From contig JBBSGP010000001.1 in NCBI GenBank assembly GCA_038253885.1, positions 1 through 64,000 of the forward strand: a DNA stretch of 64,000 nucleotides, in the 5' to 3' direction. Below, one piece after another: positions 32,661 to 42,527 of this stretch. The DNA is from JALZAQ01 sp038253885. Lineage in GTDB: Bacteria; Gemmatimonadota; Gemmatimonadetes; Gemmatimonadales; Gemmatimonadaceae. The stretch's first letter is position 1. Each line of letters begins with the position of its first letter. The position numbers and the translations under genes are program-made. The notes below the pieces were generated by a model, which was not told where the DNA came from, made no database searches, and was given only the letters and a program-made list of their open reading frames with translations.

Positions 32661-34655
32661 CTACCGATAGCCGGCGGCCTGCAGCGAGAACAGCTCGGCG
32701 TAGAGCCCGCCCTGCGCCACCAGCGCCTCGTGCGTGCCATCCTCCTCGACCTCTCCATTGCGCAGCACGATGATCCGGTCCGCCATTCGAACCGTGGAGA
32801 AGCGGTGGGAGATGAGCACCGCCATGCGGCCAGCCACCAGCTCCGAGAATCGCAGAAATACCTCGTACTCGGCCCGGGCATCGAGGGCCGCGGTCGGCTC
32901 GTCCAGGATCAGAACCTGGGCATCGCGCATGTACGCGCGTGCGAGCGCGATCTTCTGCCACTCGCCACCGGACAGATCGATCCCGCCATCGAAGCGCCTC
33001 CCGAGCATCTGGCGATACCCGTCGGCGAAGCGGGGCAACAGCGACGAGGCGAGCGACTTCTCCGCGGCATCGCTCAGTGCGGCCGGCACGGGCACTGTCG
33101 CGGCGAGTTCAGCCCCATTGCCCCGCGCTGCCGCCTTCTTCGCCGCCAGCGAGAGCGGACTGCGATCGAACCCCCACTCCACCGGAACCTGTTCGATCGG
33201 CGCATCCACACCCATGCGCTGGAGATAGGCAGTGACCTCATCGATCTGCCCCACTCCAATATTCTCATCGAAGCGCATGTCGTAGCGCACGAAGTCCTGG
33301 AAGATCACACCAATGGCGCGCCGTACGGAGGCCAGGTCATAGTCGCGAAGGTTCACGCCATCGAGGAGGATTCGCCCCTCCGACGGATCGTACAGCCGCG
33401 CCATCAGCTTGGTGAGCGTCGTCTTTCCAGCCCCGTTCTCGCCGACGAACGCCACCCGCTCTCCCGCGCGGAGAGCGAAATTGACGTGGCGCACCGCCCA
33501 GCGGTCGCTCCCCTCGTAGCGGAAGCCCACGTCCTCGAAGACGAAGCCCTGGGCGATGACGGCCGGCACGGGCCGCGCCCCAGGCCGGGAGATGATCGAC
33601 GGCTGCACCTCGAAGAAATCGAAGAGGTCCTTGAGATACAGGCTCTGCTCGAAAACATCGCTCGCGCCGAGCAGCAGACGCTGGATGAGATCCCGGCTGC
33701 GCGAGAACGAGCCCGCCAGGAAGGTCAGCGAGCCGATCGAGATCGCGCCCTGCACCGCCCGGAGCAGGATGACGACATACGCCGCATAATAACCGAGGGT
33801 GCCGAAGACGGAGAGGCCGGTGCTGACGAGGCCCTTCTGGATGGAGAGCGCCTTGTTCTGCTCGTAAAAGCGCTGCGACAGCACGCGATAGCGCTCGGTT
33901 AGCCAGGGAGCGAGGGCGAACATCTGCACTTCCTTCGCCGTCTTGTCGCTCGCGCCGAGGTAGCGTAGATAGTCGAGGAGCCGCCGCTCCGGCGTCCACT
34001 GGAAGAGGAGCGAGTAGCCGAGCGCGGCAAAGTGCGTCTCGCCCAGAAAGCTCGGCAATACCGCCACCGCGAGCAGCAACAGAAGCCACGGGTTGTAGAC
34101 GAACAGGGCGGCGCCCAGAGAGATGAGGGTCAGCGAGTCCTGGCTCATGCCGAGGAGCTCGGTCAGCAGCCCGATCCGCCCGATGGTCTGGCGGCGCGCG
34201 CGCTCCAGCTGGTCGTAGAACGTCGGGTCCTCGAAGTGCGACAGATCAAGCGTCGCGGCATGCTCCATCAGCCGGATGCTGGTGTAATTGGAGAACAGAT
34301 CCCCGAGCAGGCTCTCGATGAGCGCTGACGCCCGGGCCAGCACCTCCCCGGCCAGGACGATGGCGATCTCGAGGCCGACCAGCCGCCACAGAGGTCGGAG
34401 GTCGGTGCCGGTGTGAGCGCGCGCCGCGATCACACTGTCGATGATGAGCTTTCCGATCCAGAGCGTTGCCACCGGCATGAATGCCCTCACCAGCCGGAGC
34501 AGCGCGATGGCGGTGGTGAAGCCGCGGTGGGTCCGCCAGACCAGTCGGATCAGCGGCGGAACGTAACGGAGCGCGGCGACGCGCTCGCGCCAGGTTGGCT
34601 GAGCTTTGCGCGCGGGGGGTCGGCGGACGGACGTGGGGGGGACGGCGGCGGTCAT
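32661..34655 (-). CDS. ABC exporter, fused permease and ATPase
   Basis: 664 residues. Membrane domain about 40-330 with roughly six helices; ATPase 365-660. Walker A GENGAGKTT (405-413), Q-loop Gln453 (IFQDF), signature LSGGE (561-565), Walker B VLILDEP with Glu586, and H-loop His617 (ISHRFST). Between Q-loop and signature there is an extra ~50-residue segment (about 472-525), rich in Ala/Lys/Arg, absent from most exporters. A half-transporter of this kind works as a homodimer. Substrate (lipid, peptide or drug) unknown. Confidence 0.9.
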   Translation of the reverse strand: MTAAVPPTSVRRPPARKAQPTWRERVAALRYVPPLIRLVWRTHRGFTTAIALLRLVRAFMPVATLWIGKLIIDSVIAARAHTGTDLRPLWRLVGLEIAIVLAGEVLARASALIESLLGDLFSNYTSIRLMEHAATLDLSHFEDPTFYDQLERARRQTIGRIGLLTELLGMSQDSLTLISLGAALFVYNPWLLLLLAVAVLPSFLGETHFAALGYSLLFQWTPERRLLDYLRYLGASDKTAKEVQMFALAPWLTERYRVLSQRFYEQNKALSIQKGLVSTGLSVFGTLGYYAAYVVILLRAVQGAISIGSLTFLAGSFSRSRDLIQRLLLGASDVFEQSLYLKDLFDFFEVQPSIISRPGARPVPAVIAQGFVFEDVGFRYEGSDRWAVRHVNFALRAGERVAFVGENGAGKTTLTKLMARLYDPSEGRILLDGVNLRDYDLASVRRAIGVIFQDFVRYDMRFDENIGVGQIDEVTAYLQRMGVDAPIEQVPVEWGFDRSPLSLAAKKAAARGNGAELAATVPVPAALSDAAEKSLASSLLPRFADGYRQMLGRRFDGGIDLSGGEWQKIALARAYMRDAQVLILDEPTAALDARAEYEVFLRFSELVAGRMAVLISHRFSTVRMADRIIVLRNGEVEEDGTHEALVAQGGLYAELFSLQAAGYR

Positions 34656-34770
34656 GTTTCAAGGTAAACGGTCCTTGCAGCCCGGGAGTTCGGTACGAGC
34701 TGTCGTCCCCTTAACGATTCCCCGTCCTGGATCGTCGAATGAGCGAACTCCTCTCTTAGATGGTGATGGA

Positions 34771-36801
34771 ATGCAATTGATTCTCCCCCGGGGGCGCCTG
34801 CTCGCGATAGGCGTCGCGCTCGCGGCCTGCGGCCGGTCCGCTGGAAACATCTCGCCCACTGTCGCTCCGGCGGCGGTGCGCTACATGGCCCCGAGCGCGG
34901 CCGACCTCTCGCTCCGTACGCAGACAGCCGACGAACAGGTGAAGCAGGCTCTCAACCGGCTCGCCTTCGGCGGCCGGCCGGGCGACTACGAGCGTGTGCG
35001 GTCAATGGGTGTGGACATCTGGATCGCACGGCAGCTCGATCCGGCGAGCATCGAGGATGGCGCAGTGGAACACTTCCTCGCCCGCTACCCGACGCTCGCC
35101 ATGAGCCCGTCGGACCTCTATGACAAGTACCCTCCACCTCAGCTGCTGCTCGCCAGCCGGCGCCGCGAGATGGCACGCTCGGGCCAGCCGATGGCCAACG
35201 ACAGCGCGGGCGGCAAGCTCGCGGCCTTCCGCTTCAGCCGCGAGGACTCGATCGCGTACCGGGCGGCACAGGAAGAGTCGCGCCGGGTCGGCGCGGAGCT
35301 GCAGGCGGCGAAGGTGGCGCGCGCTGTCATGAGCGAGCGTCAGCTGCAAGAGGTGATGGTCGATTTCTGGGAGAATCATTTCACCGTGTTCGTCGGCAAG
35401 GGGCAGGAGCGCTATCTGCTGGCGTCGTTCGAGCGCGATGCCATCCGCCCGAACGCGCTCGGCAAGTTCCGCGACCTGCTCGGCTCAGTGGCCCGGAGCC
35501 CGGCCATGCTGTTCTACCTGGACAACTGGGAGAGCACGGTGGACTCGGTGCACCCGGCACTCGCGCAGCGGGAGGACGCAGGCGGGATGGGACGGCGCGG
35601 TCTGCGTCGCGGTCGCGGTGGCCTGGGAGGCATCAACGCCGGCCCTGGTGCGCCAGGCGGTGGGCGACGTCCCGGCGCAGCTATTGGAGGCCGCGACATG
35701 ACGCCGGCGCAGCGTGAAGCGCTCATGCAGCGGCTGCAGCAGCGCCGGCCGAAGGGGCTCAACGAGAACTACGGCCGCGAGCTGCTCGAGCTGCACACTC
35801 TCGGCGTGGATGGCGGCTACACCCAACAGGATGTGATCGAGGTCGCCCGAGCTCTCACCGGCTGGACCATCGACCGGCCGCGTCAGGACGGGGGATTCAT
35901 CTTCCGACCTCAGATGCACGACGCCGGCGCGAAGCGAGTACTCGGCCACACCCTGGCCGCGGGCCGCGGCATCGAGGACGGAGAAGAAGTGCTCGACATC
36001 GTGAGCCGTCATCCGAGCACGGCACGCTTCATCGCGACCAAGCTGGTGCGCCGCTTCGTGAGCGACACCGCGCCCGTGGCGTTGGTCGATCGCGCGGCTG
36101 CGACCTTCACGTCCAGCGGCGGCGACATCCGCGAGGTGATGCGAACAATCGTCACGTCGCCGGAATTCTTCTCTCGCGAAGCCTACAAGAGCAAGGTGAA
36201 GTCGCCGTTCGAGCTCGTGGTCAGCGCGTTGCGCGCTGTTGGTGCGCAGCCGGACAGCACGCCCCGCACGGCGCAGATCATCGCCCGTCTCGGGCAGCCG
36301 ATCTTCGGACACCAGGCACCCAACGGGTGGCCGGAAACAGGAGACGCCTGGATCAACACCGGAGCGATCCTGAGCCGGATCAACTTCGGTCTCGCGCTCG
36401 CCGGCGGCCGCATCCCGGGAGTGAGCGCCACCGGCTGGCCCGAAGCCGCCCGGCTCGCCACCGCTCCGCGCGAGGAGCAGGTGGACGGTGTGGTGCGCGC
36501 GCTGCTCGGTGGAGAGGCGTCGCCCGACACCCGCAAGATTCTCCTCTCGGGCGTCAACCCGCTCGCCGGAAGTGTGGCCGATGCGGATAGCCTCGTCTCT
36601 CCCGACTCGAGCACAGTGGCGATGACGCCGGTGGAGCGGCCAACGATGCCCGATCTGGGCAACGCGAACCGGCCGCTCGGGCGTGGTCCGGTGCGCGGCG
36701 GCGCGATGCGACGTGATCCACTCGGCCGGCCGGCGGAGCTCCAGGGATTGGCGCAGGTGATCGGTCTGGCGCTCGGTGCGCCGGAATTCCAGCGGAGATA
36801 G
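34771..36801 (+). CDS. DUF1800 family lipoprotein
   Basis: 676 residues. ATG at 34771 starts a lipoprotein signal with lipobox ALAAC (Cys20). DUF1800 features: QALNRLAFGGRPGDYERVRS, WIARQLDP, MVDFWENHFTVFVGKG, NENYGRELLELHTLGVDGGYTQQDVIEVARALTGW and LVRRFVSDTAP. A Gly/Arg-rich insert (about 270-330) interrupts it. DUF1800 proteins almost always pair with a DUF1501 protein, which follows here 6 nt downstream; role unknown, exported. Confidence 0.9.
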   Translation: MQLILPRGRLLAIGVALAACGRSAGNISPTVAPAAVRYMAPSAADLSLRTQTADEQVKQALNRLAFGGRPGDYERVRSMGVDIWIARQLDPASIEDGAVEHFLARYPTLAMSPSDLYDKYPPPQLLLASRRREMARSGQPMANDSAGGKLAAFRFSREDSIAYRAAQEESRRVGAELQAAKVARAVMSERQLQEVMVDFWENHFTVFVGKGQERYLLASFERDAIRPNALGKFRDLLGSVARSPAMLFYLDNWESTVDSVHPALAQREDAGGMGRRGLRRGRGGLGGINAGPGAPGGGRRPGAAIGGRDMTPAQREALMQRLQQRRPKGLNENYGRELLELHTLGVDGGYTQQDVIEVARALTGWTIDRPRQDGGFIFRPQMHDAGAKRVLGHTLAAGRGIEDGEEVLDIVSRHPSTARFIATKLVRRFVSDTAPVALVDRAAATFTSSGGDIREVMRTIVTSPEFFSREAYKSKVKSPFELVVSALRAVGAQPDSTPRTAQIIARLGQPIFGHQAPNGWPETGDAWINTGAILSRINFGLALAGGRIPGVSATGWPEAARLATAPREEQVDGVVRALLGGEASPDTRKILLSGVNPLAGSVADADSLVSPDSSTVAMTPVERPTMPDLGNANRPLGRGPVRGGAMRRDPLGRPAELQGLAQVIGLALGAPEFQRR

Positions 36802-36806
36802 GGACC

Positions 36807-38078
36807 ATGCAGCGACGCGTCTTCATGAAATCCGGTGCGCTGGCCCTGGTCACCATGGGGCTGAGCCCGAGCTTCCTCAAGAAAGCCGTGTACGCCCAGC
36901 AGCTTCCCGGCGCGCGGAAGGGGGGGGGGAAAGTTCTGATCTGTCTCTTCCAGCGGGGGGCGGCCGATGCGCTGAACATGGTGGTGCCGCACGGAGAGCA
37001 GGAGTACTACGCGCTGCGGCCCAACATCGCCATCCCGCGTCCGGGTGCGCCGGGAGGAATCCCATCGGCGCTGGATCTCGATGGGTTCTTCGGGCTCCAT
37101 CCCTCTCTGGCGTCGCTCAAGCCTCTGTGGGATCGCGGGCTCCTGGCACCGGTACACGCGGTGGGCAGCCCAAGCAATACGCGCTCACACTTCGATGCGC
37201 AGGACTACCTGGAGACAGGCACTCCCGACGTGAAGGGCACGTCCGACGGCTGGCTCAACCGCTATCTCGCCACGCATGGGACCTGTGCGGAGTGCGCCGC
37301 GACGCAACCGGTCGGCAAGCCATCGCCCTTCCGGGCGGTGGCCTTCGCCGCACAGACACCCCGTATTCTGGAGGGTCCGTCTCCGACGATCGCGATGTCG
37401 ACGCTCGACGACTTCTCCATCCGAGCCACCGGCTCCGACGTGCAGCGGCTCGAGGCGCTCTATCGGACCGGGTCAGCGGACCTGATCCACGGCACCGGCA
37501 GCGAGACCTTCGACGCTGTGCGGATGCTCAAGTCGGCCAACCCCCAGCGCTATCAGCCGCAGAACGGTGCGACGTACCCGCGTTCGCCCTTCGGCAACAG
37601 CCTGCGTCAGATCGCGCAGCTCATCAGATCCGACCTCGGCGTCGAGGTCGCGTTCGCCGACGTGGGTGGCTGGGACACTCACGTGAATCAGGGAGGCGCG
37701 ACCGGGCAGCTCGCGAACCGGCTGTCCGATTTCTCGGATAGCGTTGCGGCGCTGGTGGCCGACCTCGGCGAGCGGATGGCCGATGTGACGATCATCACGA
37801 TGTCGGAGTTCGGCCGCATGGCGCGCCAGAACGGAAACGGGGGAACCGATCACGGACATGCCAGTGCGTTGTTCGTGATCGGCGGGAGTGTGCAGGGGCA
37901 CAAGGTGCACGGGCGGTGGCCGGGGCTCGCGCGCGAGCAGCTCTTCGAGGGCCGCGACCTCGCGATGACCACCGATTTTCGATCGGTGTTCACCGAGGTG
38001 CTGACCAGACAGTTCGGCGTCGAGTCGGTGGAGAAGATCTTTCCGGGATTCCGGGGAGAAAGAGTGGGCGTGGTCTAG
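36807..38078 (+). CDS. DUF1501 family exported protein
   Basis: 423 residues. The N terminus has a Tat-type motif (QRRVFMKSGALALV). The sulfatase/alkaline-phosphatase-like DUF1501 core is clear: VLICLFQRGAADALNMVVPH; SNTRSHFDAQDYLETGTP; FADVGGWDTHVNQGG; IITMSEFGRMARQNGNGGTDHGHA. It is the partner of the upstream DUF1800 protein. The fold suggests a metal-dependent hydrolase, activity unknown. A run of nine G at 36920-36928 follows the signal peptide. Confidence 0.92.
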   Translation: MQRRVFMKSGALALVTMGLSPSFLKKAVYAQQLPGARKGGGKVLICLFQRGAADALNMVVPHGEQEYYALRPNIAIPRPGAPGGIPSALDLDGFFGLHPSLASLKPLWDRGLLAPVHAVGSPSNTRSHFDAQDYLETGTPDVKGTSDGWLNRYLATHGTCAECAATQPVGKPSPFRAVAFAAQTPRILEGPSPTIAMSTLDDFSIRATGSDVQRLEALYRTGSADLIHGTGSETFDAVRMLKSANPQRYQPQNGATYPRSPFGNSLRQIAQLIRSDLGVEVAFADVGGWDTHVNQGGATGQLANRLSDFSDSVAALVADLGERMADVTIITMSEFGRMARQNGNGGTDHGHASALFVIGGSVQGHKVHGRWPGLAREQLFEGRDLAMTTDFRSVFTEVLTRQFGVESVEKIFPGFRGERVGVV

Positions 38079-38099
38079 CGCGCGGTGTCGGCGTTGACC

Positions 38100-40463
38100 T
38101 CAGCCGCCGAGTCGCTGCCAGTCGTAGAGTGCCGTGTACATGTCACGCGACCGGAGAACGGAGCGCACGTAGCCGCGCGTCTCCGTGAAGCGAATCCGCT
38201 CGACGAACAGCTCGAAGTCCCTGCCGCCCGGGCGCCTCGCCCACCGGGCTACCCGGGTCTCGCCGGCGTTGTACGCCGCGAGCGCCATGGCCGGGTGCGC
38301 GTAGCTTCCGGTGAAGGAGCGGAGATGGAGCACCCCGAGCCGGATGTTGATGTCCGCGTCGTACAGAAGCGCCGGATCCCACGGGGTGATCTTCTCGGCG
38401 CGGGCGAGCGCCTGGCCGACGCGCGGCATCACCTGCATCAGGCCGCGGGCACCAGCCGGCGAGGTCGCCCACGATTCGAATCGAGATTCCTGCCGGATGA
38501 CGGCCGCGACGAGCGCCGGATCGACTTTGCGCCTGGCTGACTCGATCGCCAGGACGTCGGCGTCTCCTACCGGATAGACGAGCCGCCACGCGCGCGCGTC
38601 GGCCGCACCGTGCGAGATCACGCGCCGGCCCAGCTCGATCGCGCGCCTCATGTGTCCGCGGGCGCGGAACGCGTTGGCGATCGCCAGTGCCCGCTCGGAG
38701 GAAGAATCCCCGCTCGCCGCGAGCGCATCCAGCTCCAATCGCTCCTCCAGGCTCATGCCGAGACGGTCGAGTAGATCGGCGCGTGCGAACGCCGAATCGA
38801 CGTCGGCGATCCGCGCGAAGGTGTCTGGTGAAGCGGCTGGTGCCCACGGCGCGACGCCGAGACGGTGCGCTCCGAGGGACGCGTAGTAGGACATGGAGTC
38901 GCGGGCAATCAGCTCTCGCCATCGCGCGCGAGCGCCCGCGCTGTCGCCGATCGAGGCGCGCGAGCGGGCGCTCCAGTAGCGTGCGGCGGCCGCGTCGGTG
39001 CCGCCGGGATAGAGCTCCGCCACCGAATCGAGCTCGGCAGCGGCAATACGACGCCGTCCGGCGGCGAAGGCGAGGATCGCCGCGTCGAAGCGAGCGCGGG
39101 ATGCGTGCTCGCTGGATGGGAATCGGCGCGCCAGGGTGAGGTACGCATCGCGGGCGGCCGCGTCGCGGCGCTCGTCCGTGGCCATCTCGGCGAGCATGAG
39201 CAGAGCGCTGCCACTGGCGACGGTGTCCGTCGGATGGAGGCGCACGATCTGGCGAAAGAGGACGCGGGCCGCGGCGCTCCGCCCCCGGCGCCGGATCAGC
39301 CTCGCCCGCTCCAGCGCCGCGGCCCCAGCGAAGGGAGAAGACTTCCGGATGCGCGCCAGGACACGCTCTGCCTCACGGCGGCCTGACGGACCCGACTCCG
39401 CGAGCACGGCTGCCTGAAAGAGGCGCTCGGGCGCGGTCGGAGGGCGCAATCTGAACGCGCGCGCCAGGCCGGACCGTGCGCGTGAGAGCGGACCATGCTC
39501 GGCCGCGCTGCGCGCGACCACGATCTCCTCGTCGGCCGTCAGTGTGTATCGGCCGGCATCGAGCATCTCGATCGCGAAGCGGGCGTCCTCCGTGCCGCTG
39601 TGGTCGGCCACGAACGCGACCAGCCGGCGGCGCGCATTCTCCCTCGCCGCTGGTCCGCTGGCGATCGCGGCGCGAAGTCGCATCGCCTGCGTCGGCGCAT
39701 CCGCGCGCTCGTAGAGAGCGATCGCACCTCTCACCCGGCCAGTTCGCTCGAGAAGCTGCGCCTCCGCGTACGTCTGGCGCTGCATGGTGGGAGCGATCCG
39801 CAGCCGCTCATACAGACGCCCGCGAGCGGAGCGATCGGCAGTGAGCGCCGCCTGGCGCAGGACCAACCAGTCTCCGATGGACCACAGCTTGGCCGATGCC
39901 GCGGCGTACGAGGCGCGGGCGCTGTCCGGAAAGCCGAGATGCTCGTACGCGCGCGCGAGGAACAGGAGCGCCTGTCCCTGCGACTCGGCATCGGTCGCGA
40001 GCGAGCGAGCGATTCGCGCGTGCTCGAGGGCGCTGGCGAAGTCGTCCCTTTCCAGCGCGCCGCGCGCGCGGAGAAGTCGAGCTGGCGCCGCGGCCGCGGA
40101 GTGCTCGAGTTGAGCAGCACCGGCCAGCGAATCCACCCGCGCCCACCGGTCACTCGCTGCCGCGATCTCGGCGGCGAGGAGCAACACCCACGCCGTGCGC
40201 CGGGCAGAATCGAGAAGCGCGGGCGCGAGCAGCCAGTCCGCGCGCGACGGGCGTCGTTCGGCGAGCGCCGAGGCGGCGGCACTGTACGCCGGATCCGCGA
40301 ACGCGCGCGCGCGCAGATCGTGAGGCGGGTTCGGGGGGGGTGGGGACCGGTCCGACCTGCTCTCGCACCCGACGCCCGCCAGCACCACCAGCATCGGCAG
40401 GCAGCGCACGCAGCGGAGCAGAACGTCGCGGCCTTTCCCCAGCCATCGTGGTGGTGATGTCAT
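38100..40463 (-). CDS. Soluble-type lytic transglycosylase lipoprotein (Slt-like)
   Basis: 787 residues. Signal with lipobox LAGVGC (Cys33), a Pro-rich linker, then ~550 residues of helical TPR-like repeats (superhelical U/L-domain style), and a C-terminal SLT domain (about 630-770): VAAVIRQESRF with catalytic Glu, SPAGARGLMQVMP, NIRLGVLHL, ALAAYNAGETRV and FVERIRFTETRGYVRSV. It cleaves the MurNAc-GlcNAc bond of peptidoglycan to give anhydro ends. Convergent with the DUF1501 gene. Confidence 0.92.
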   Translation of the reverse strand: MTSPPRWLGKGRDVLLRCVRCLPMLVVLAGVGCESRSDRSPPPPNPPHDLRARAFADPAYSAAASALAERRPSRADWLLAPALLDSARRTAWVLLLAAEIAAASDRWARVDSLAGAAQLEHSAAAAPARLLRARGALERDDFASALEHARIARSLATDAESQGQALLFLARAYEHLGFPDSARASYAAASAKLWSIGDWLVLRQAALTADRSARGRLYERLRIAPTMQRQTYAEAQLLERTGRVRGAIALYERADAPTQAMRLRAAIASGPAARENARRRLVAFVADHSGTEDARFAIEMLDAGRYTLTADEEIVVARSAAEHGPLSRARSGLARAFRLRPPTAPERLFQAAVLAESGPSGRREAERVLARIRKSSPFAGAAALERARLIRRRGRSAAARVLFRQIVRLHPTDTVASGSALLMLAEMATDERRDAAARDAYLTLARRFPSSEHASRARFDAAILAFAAGRRRIAAAELDSVAELYPGGTDAAAARYWSARSRASIGDSAGARARWRELIARDSMSYYASLGAHRLGVAPWAPAASPDTFARIADVDSAFARADLLDRLGMSLEERLELDALAASGDSSSERALAIANAFRARGHMRRAIELGRRVISHGAADARAWRLVYPVGDADVLAIESARRKVDPALVAAVIRQESRFESWATSPAGARGLMQVMPRVGQALARAEKITPWDPALLYDADINIRLGVLHLRSFTGSYAHPAMALAAYNAGETRVARWARRPGGRDFELFVERIRFTETRGYVRSVLRSRDMYTALYDWQRLGG

Positions 40464-40697
40464 CGATACCAGAGGACGGTGCGGCCGCGGGCTGAGTCAC
40501 GCGTCGTCTGGTTACGGCGGCGTACGGGGGCTCCAGACGACGGGAGAGCCTTCCGGTTCATTTCTCGAGGGATGCCGGACCAGCACTCTCGACGCGCACT
40601 CGCCACGGCGAAAGTGCGTTTCACCCCACGCCGGTTGGCGGCGAGAGGCGAGCGCCGCAGCTTCAGCGCTCGCCGCTCGGGATCAACTCTCCGACAT

Positions 40698-41966
40698 GTG
40701 AATGATGTGCCTTTGCTGACCATCTATCGGGTGCTGTTGCTCTCGGTGGTCTCGATGGGTGCGCTGGCCTCCACCACGACCGCGCAGTCGCTCCTCGAGC
40801 GCTCGCCCAACCTTTCCGGCGGATGGGTGGGAAGCGCGGGAACCCTCCATTTCAATTTTCTTCATCGCTTCAGCGAGAGCGGCGCGCCAACGCGCAAGGT
40901 CACGAGCTCGCCGACGCTACTCATGGCCGTGGGTCTGCCGCGACAATCTCTGCTCGGCTTCGATTACGCCACGAACTCCGACATCGCTGCCCGCTATCCG
41001 AATGAGTGGGAGTTCTTCGCACGCGCGGCGCCGCTCACGCAACAGGGTGGAGGCATCGCGGACCTCTCGCTGCAGGGCGGCTACAACCTGGCAGCCAGCA
41101 GCGCGGACGGCGAGCTCGCGCTGCGGCGCGAGATCGGACCATTCCACCTGCTGACCGCGGCTCGCGGCTTCTCGAACGCCTTCGATCAGAAAACGCCGCG
41201 GTACGCGGTCGCCGGAGGTGCAACGCTCCATCTGGGACGGTTCGTCGCGCTCGCGGGGGACGTCGGCTCTCTTCTGAATCGCAAGGCAGGCGAGGAGCTG
41301 GCCTGGAGCGGAGCTGTGCAGTTGGCGATTCCGTACACGCCACACACGCTGTCTCTGCAGGCATCGAACACCAACACCGCCTCGCTGGAGGGAGCCTCGC
41401 GGGGTGGAAGGCGGCGCTACGGCTTCGAGTTCACAATCCCGGTCACGCTGCGCCGCTACTTCCCCGGACGCACGGCGGCAACGCCGGACAGCGTGCTCCC
41501 GCCCGCCGCTCCCGCGCCTTCTTCCGCAGCCGGGCCGCCGCCAACGGTGGCGACTCCGTCCGACAGCATCCGAAGGGAGACGGCTCGGTCATCTGCCGAC
41601 AGTGTGGCACGGACGCCGAGTAGTGTGCCGGCGGCTGTGGATACCGCCGTGCGCGCGCCGGTGACGGTGCCCGAGTCGCGTCCGGTTCCGCCTGCGTCCC
41701 CGCGGCCGGTGCGGCGTGCGGCGACGAGGGTCGCCATGCGGCAGCTCTCCTTCAGGCCGACTCGCCTCGAGATCCAGAGCGGCACCGCCGTGGTGTGGAA
41801 GAACGACGATCAGCTTCAGCACACGATCACGGCGACCGACGGCAGTTGGGATTCGGGGCTGATCGAGCCGGGCGCGAGCTGGAGGAAACTCTTCGACCGT
41901 CCGGGCACCTACGCCTTTCACTGCACCCCACACCCCTTCATGAAGGGTGTGATCGTGGTGCGCTGA
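40698..41966 (+). CDS. DUF5777-like barrel protein fused to a C-terminal cupredoxin
   Basis: 422 residues from GTG at 40698 (no in-frame ATG nearby; the frame is open to 40479). Signal peptide (YRVLLLSVVSMGALASTTTA). Residues ~25-245 form a beta-rich domain resembling DUF5777 outer-membrane-like proteins (NFLHRFSESGAP; LLGFDYATNSDIAARYPNEW). A ~110-residue Pro/Ala/Ser linker leads to a plastocyanin-type domain (about 340-422) with type-1 copper ligands: His in QLQHTITA, Cys/His/Met in FHCTPHPFM. Possibly an envelope electron carrier or copper protein. Next to a stand-alone cupredoxin (3 nt gap). Confidence 0.75.
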   Translation: MNDVPLLTIYRVLLLSVVSMGALASTTTAQSLLERSPNLSGGWVGSAGTLHFNFLHRFSESGAPTRKVTSSPTLLMAVGLPRQSLLGFDYATNSDIAARYPNEWEFFARAAPLTQQGGGIADLSLQGGYNLAASSADGELALRREIGPFHLLTAARGFSNAFDQKTPRYAVAGGATLHLGRFVALAGDVGSLLNRKAGEELAWSGAVQLAIPYTPHTLSLQASNTNTASLEGASRGGRRRYGFEFTIPVTLRRYFPGRTAATPDSVLPPAAPAPSSAAGPPPTVATPSDSIRRETARSSADSVARTPSSVPAAVDTAVRAPVTVPESRPVPPASPRPVRRAATRVAMRQLSFRPTRLEIQSGTAVVWKNDDQLQHTITATDGSWDSGLIEPGASWRKLFDRPGTYAFHCTPHPFMKGVIVVR

Positions 41967-41969
41967 GCC

Positions 41970-42398
41970 ATGATCCGAGTCTCGTTGCCCACGCAGATCG
42001 GCGCGGTGGTGGCTCTCACCGCTGCCACGCTCGCTGTCGCCTCCGGCTGCTTCTCGGATCGGACGCCACCCACCGCGCCGCGACCCGGTCCCGGCGCCAA
42101 GGAGTGCACCATCCCCGTCACCTCGCCGTTATTGGGCGTATCGCAGGCGTTGATCGCCATTCGCGAATACTCCTTCTTCCCCGACACCGTACGAATCACG
42201 CGCGGCAGTACGGTCACGTGGCTGAACTGCGAGCCGCCCACCATCGATCCTCACACAACCACATCGAGCACCGGCGTGTGGAGCTCTCAGTTTCTCGCGC
42301 CAGGAGATAACTATTCGCATACCTTCAATGAGGCGGGAACCTTTCCGTACCACTGCATCCCTCACGAGTTCATGAAGGCGGTCGTAATCGTGGAGTGA
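41970..42398 (+). CDS. Plastocyanin-like cupredoxin lipoprotein
   Basis: 142 residues. Signal with lipobox VASGC (Cys27). Cupredoxin fold with type-1 Cu ligands: His in TIDPHTTTS, then Cys, His and Met in YHCIPHEFM. Starts 3 nt after the fusion gene, so co-transcribed. Periplasm- or membrane-anchored electron carrier; redox partner unknown, although the C-terminal domain of the upstream protein has the same ligand pattern. Confidence 0.88.
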   Translation: MIRVSLPTQIGAVVALTAATLAVASGCFSDRTPPTAPRPGPGAKECTIPVTSPLLGVSQALIAIREYSFFPDTVRITRGSTVTWLNCEPPTIDPHTTTSSTGVWSSQFLAPGDNYSHTFNEAGTFPYHCIPHEFMKAVVIVE

Positions 42399-42430
42399 GG
42401 ACGGCGCCATTCCTGCGCAGATGAGACGAA

Positions 42431-42465
42431 CGCGGGGTCGATCGCACTTTCCGATCGACCCCGCG
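42431..42465. terminator. Bidirectional terminator between convergent genes
   Basis: CGCGGGGTCGATCG (42431-42444), loop CACTTTC, CGATCGACCCCGCG (42452-42465): a 14-bp perfect stem lying between the stop of the cupredoxin gene (42398, plus) and that of the CHRD gene (42528, minus). It can serve both transcripts. Confidence 0.85.
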
Positions 42466-42527
42466 CGACATCGAGAGCCGGCGACTCCCCGAAGTAGCGA
42501 GTCCCGTCCGTCTCCGAGTTTACTCTG

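Noticed and set aside
32388..33902. 504-codon plus-strand open frame opposite the ABC exporter and M23 genes
   Set aside because: Composition and motifs show that the minus-strand proteins are real; the frame has no domain and crosses two genes.
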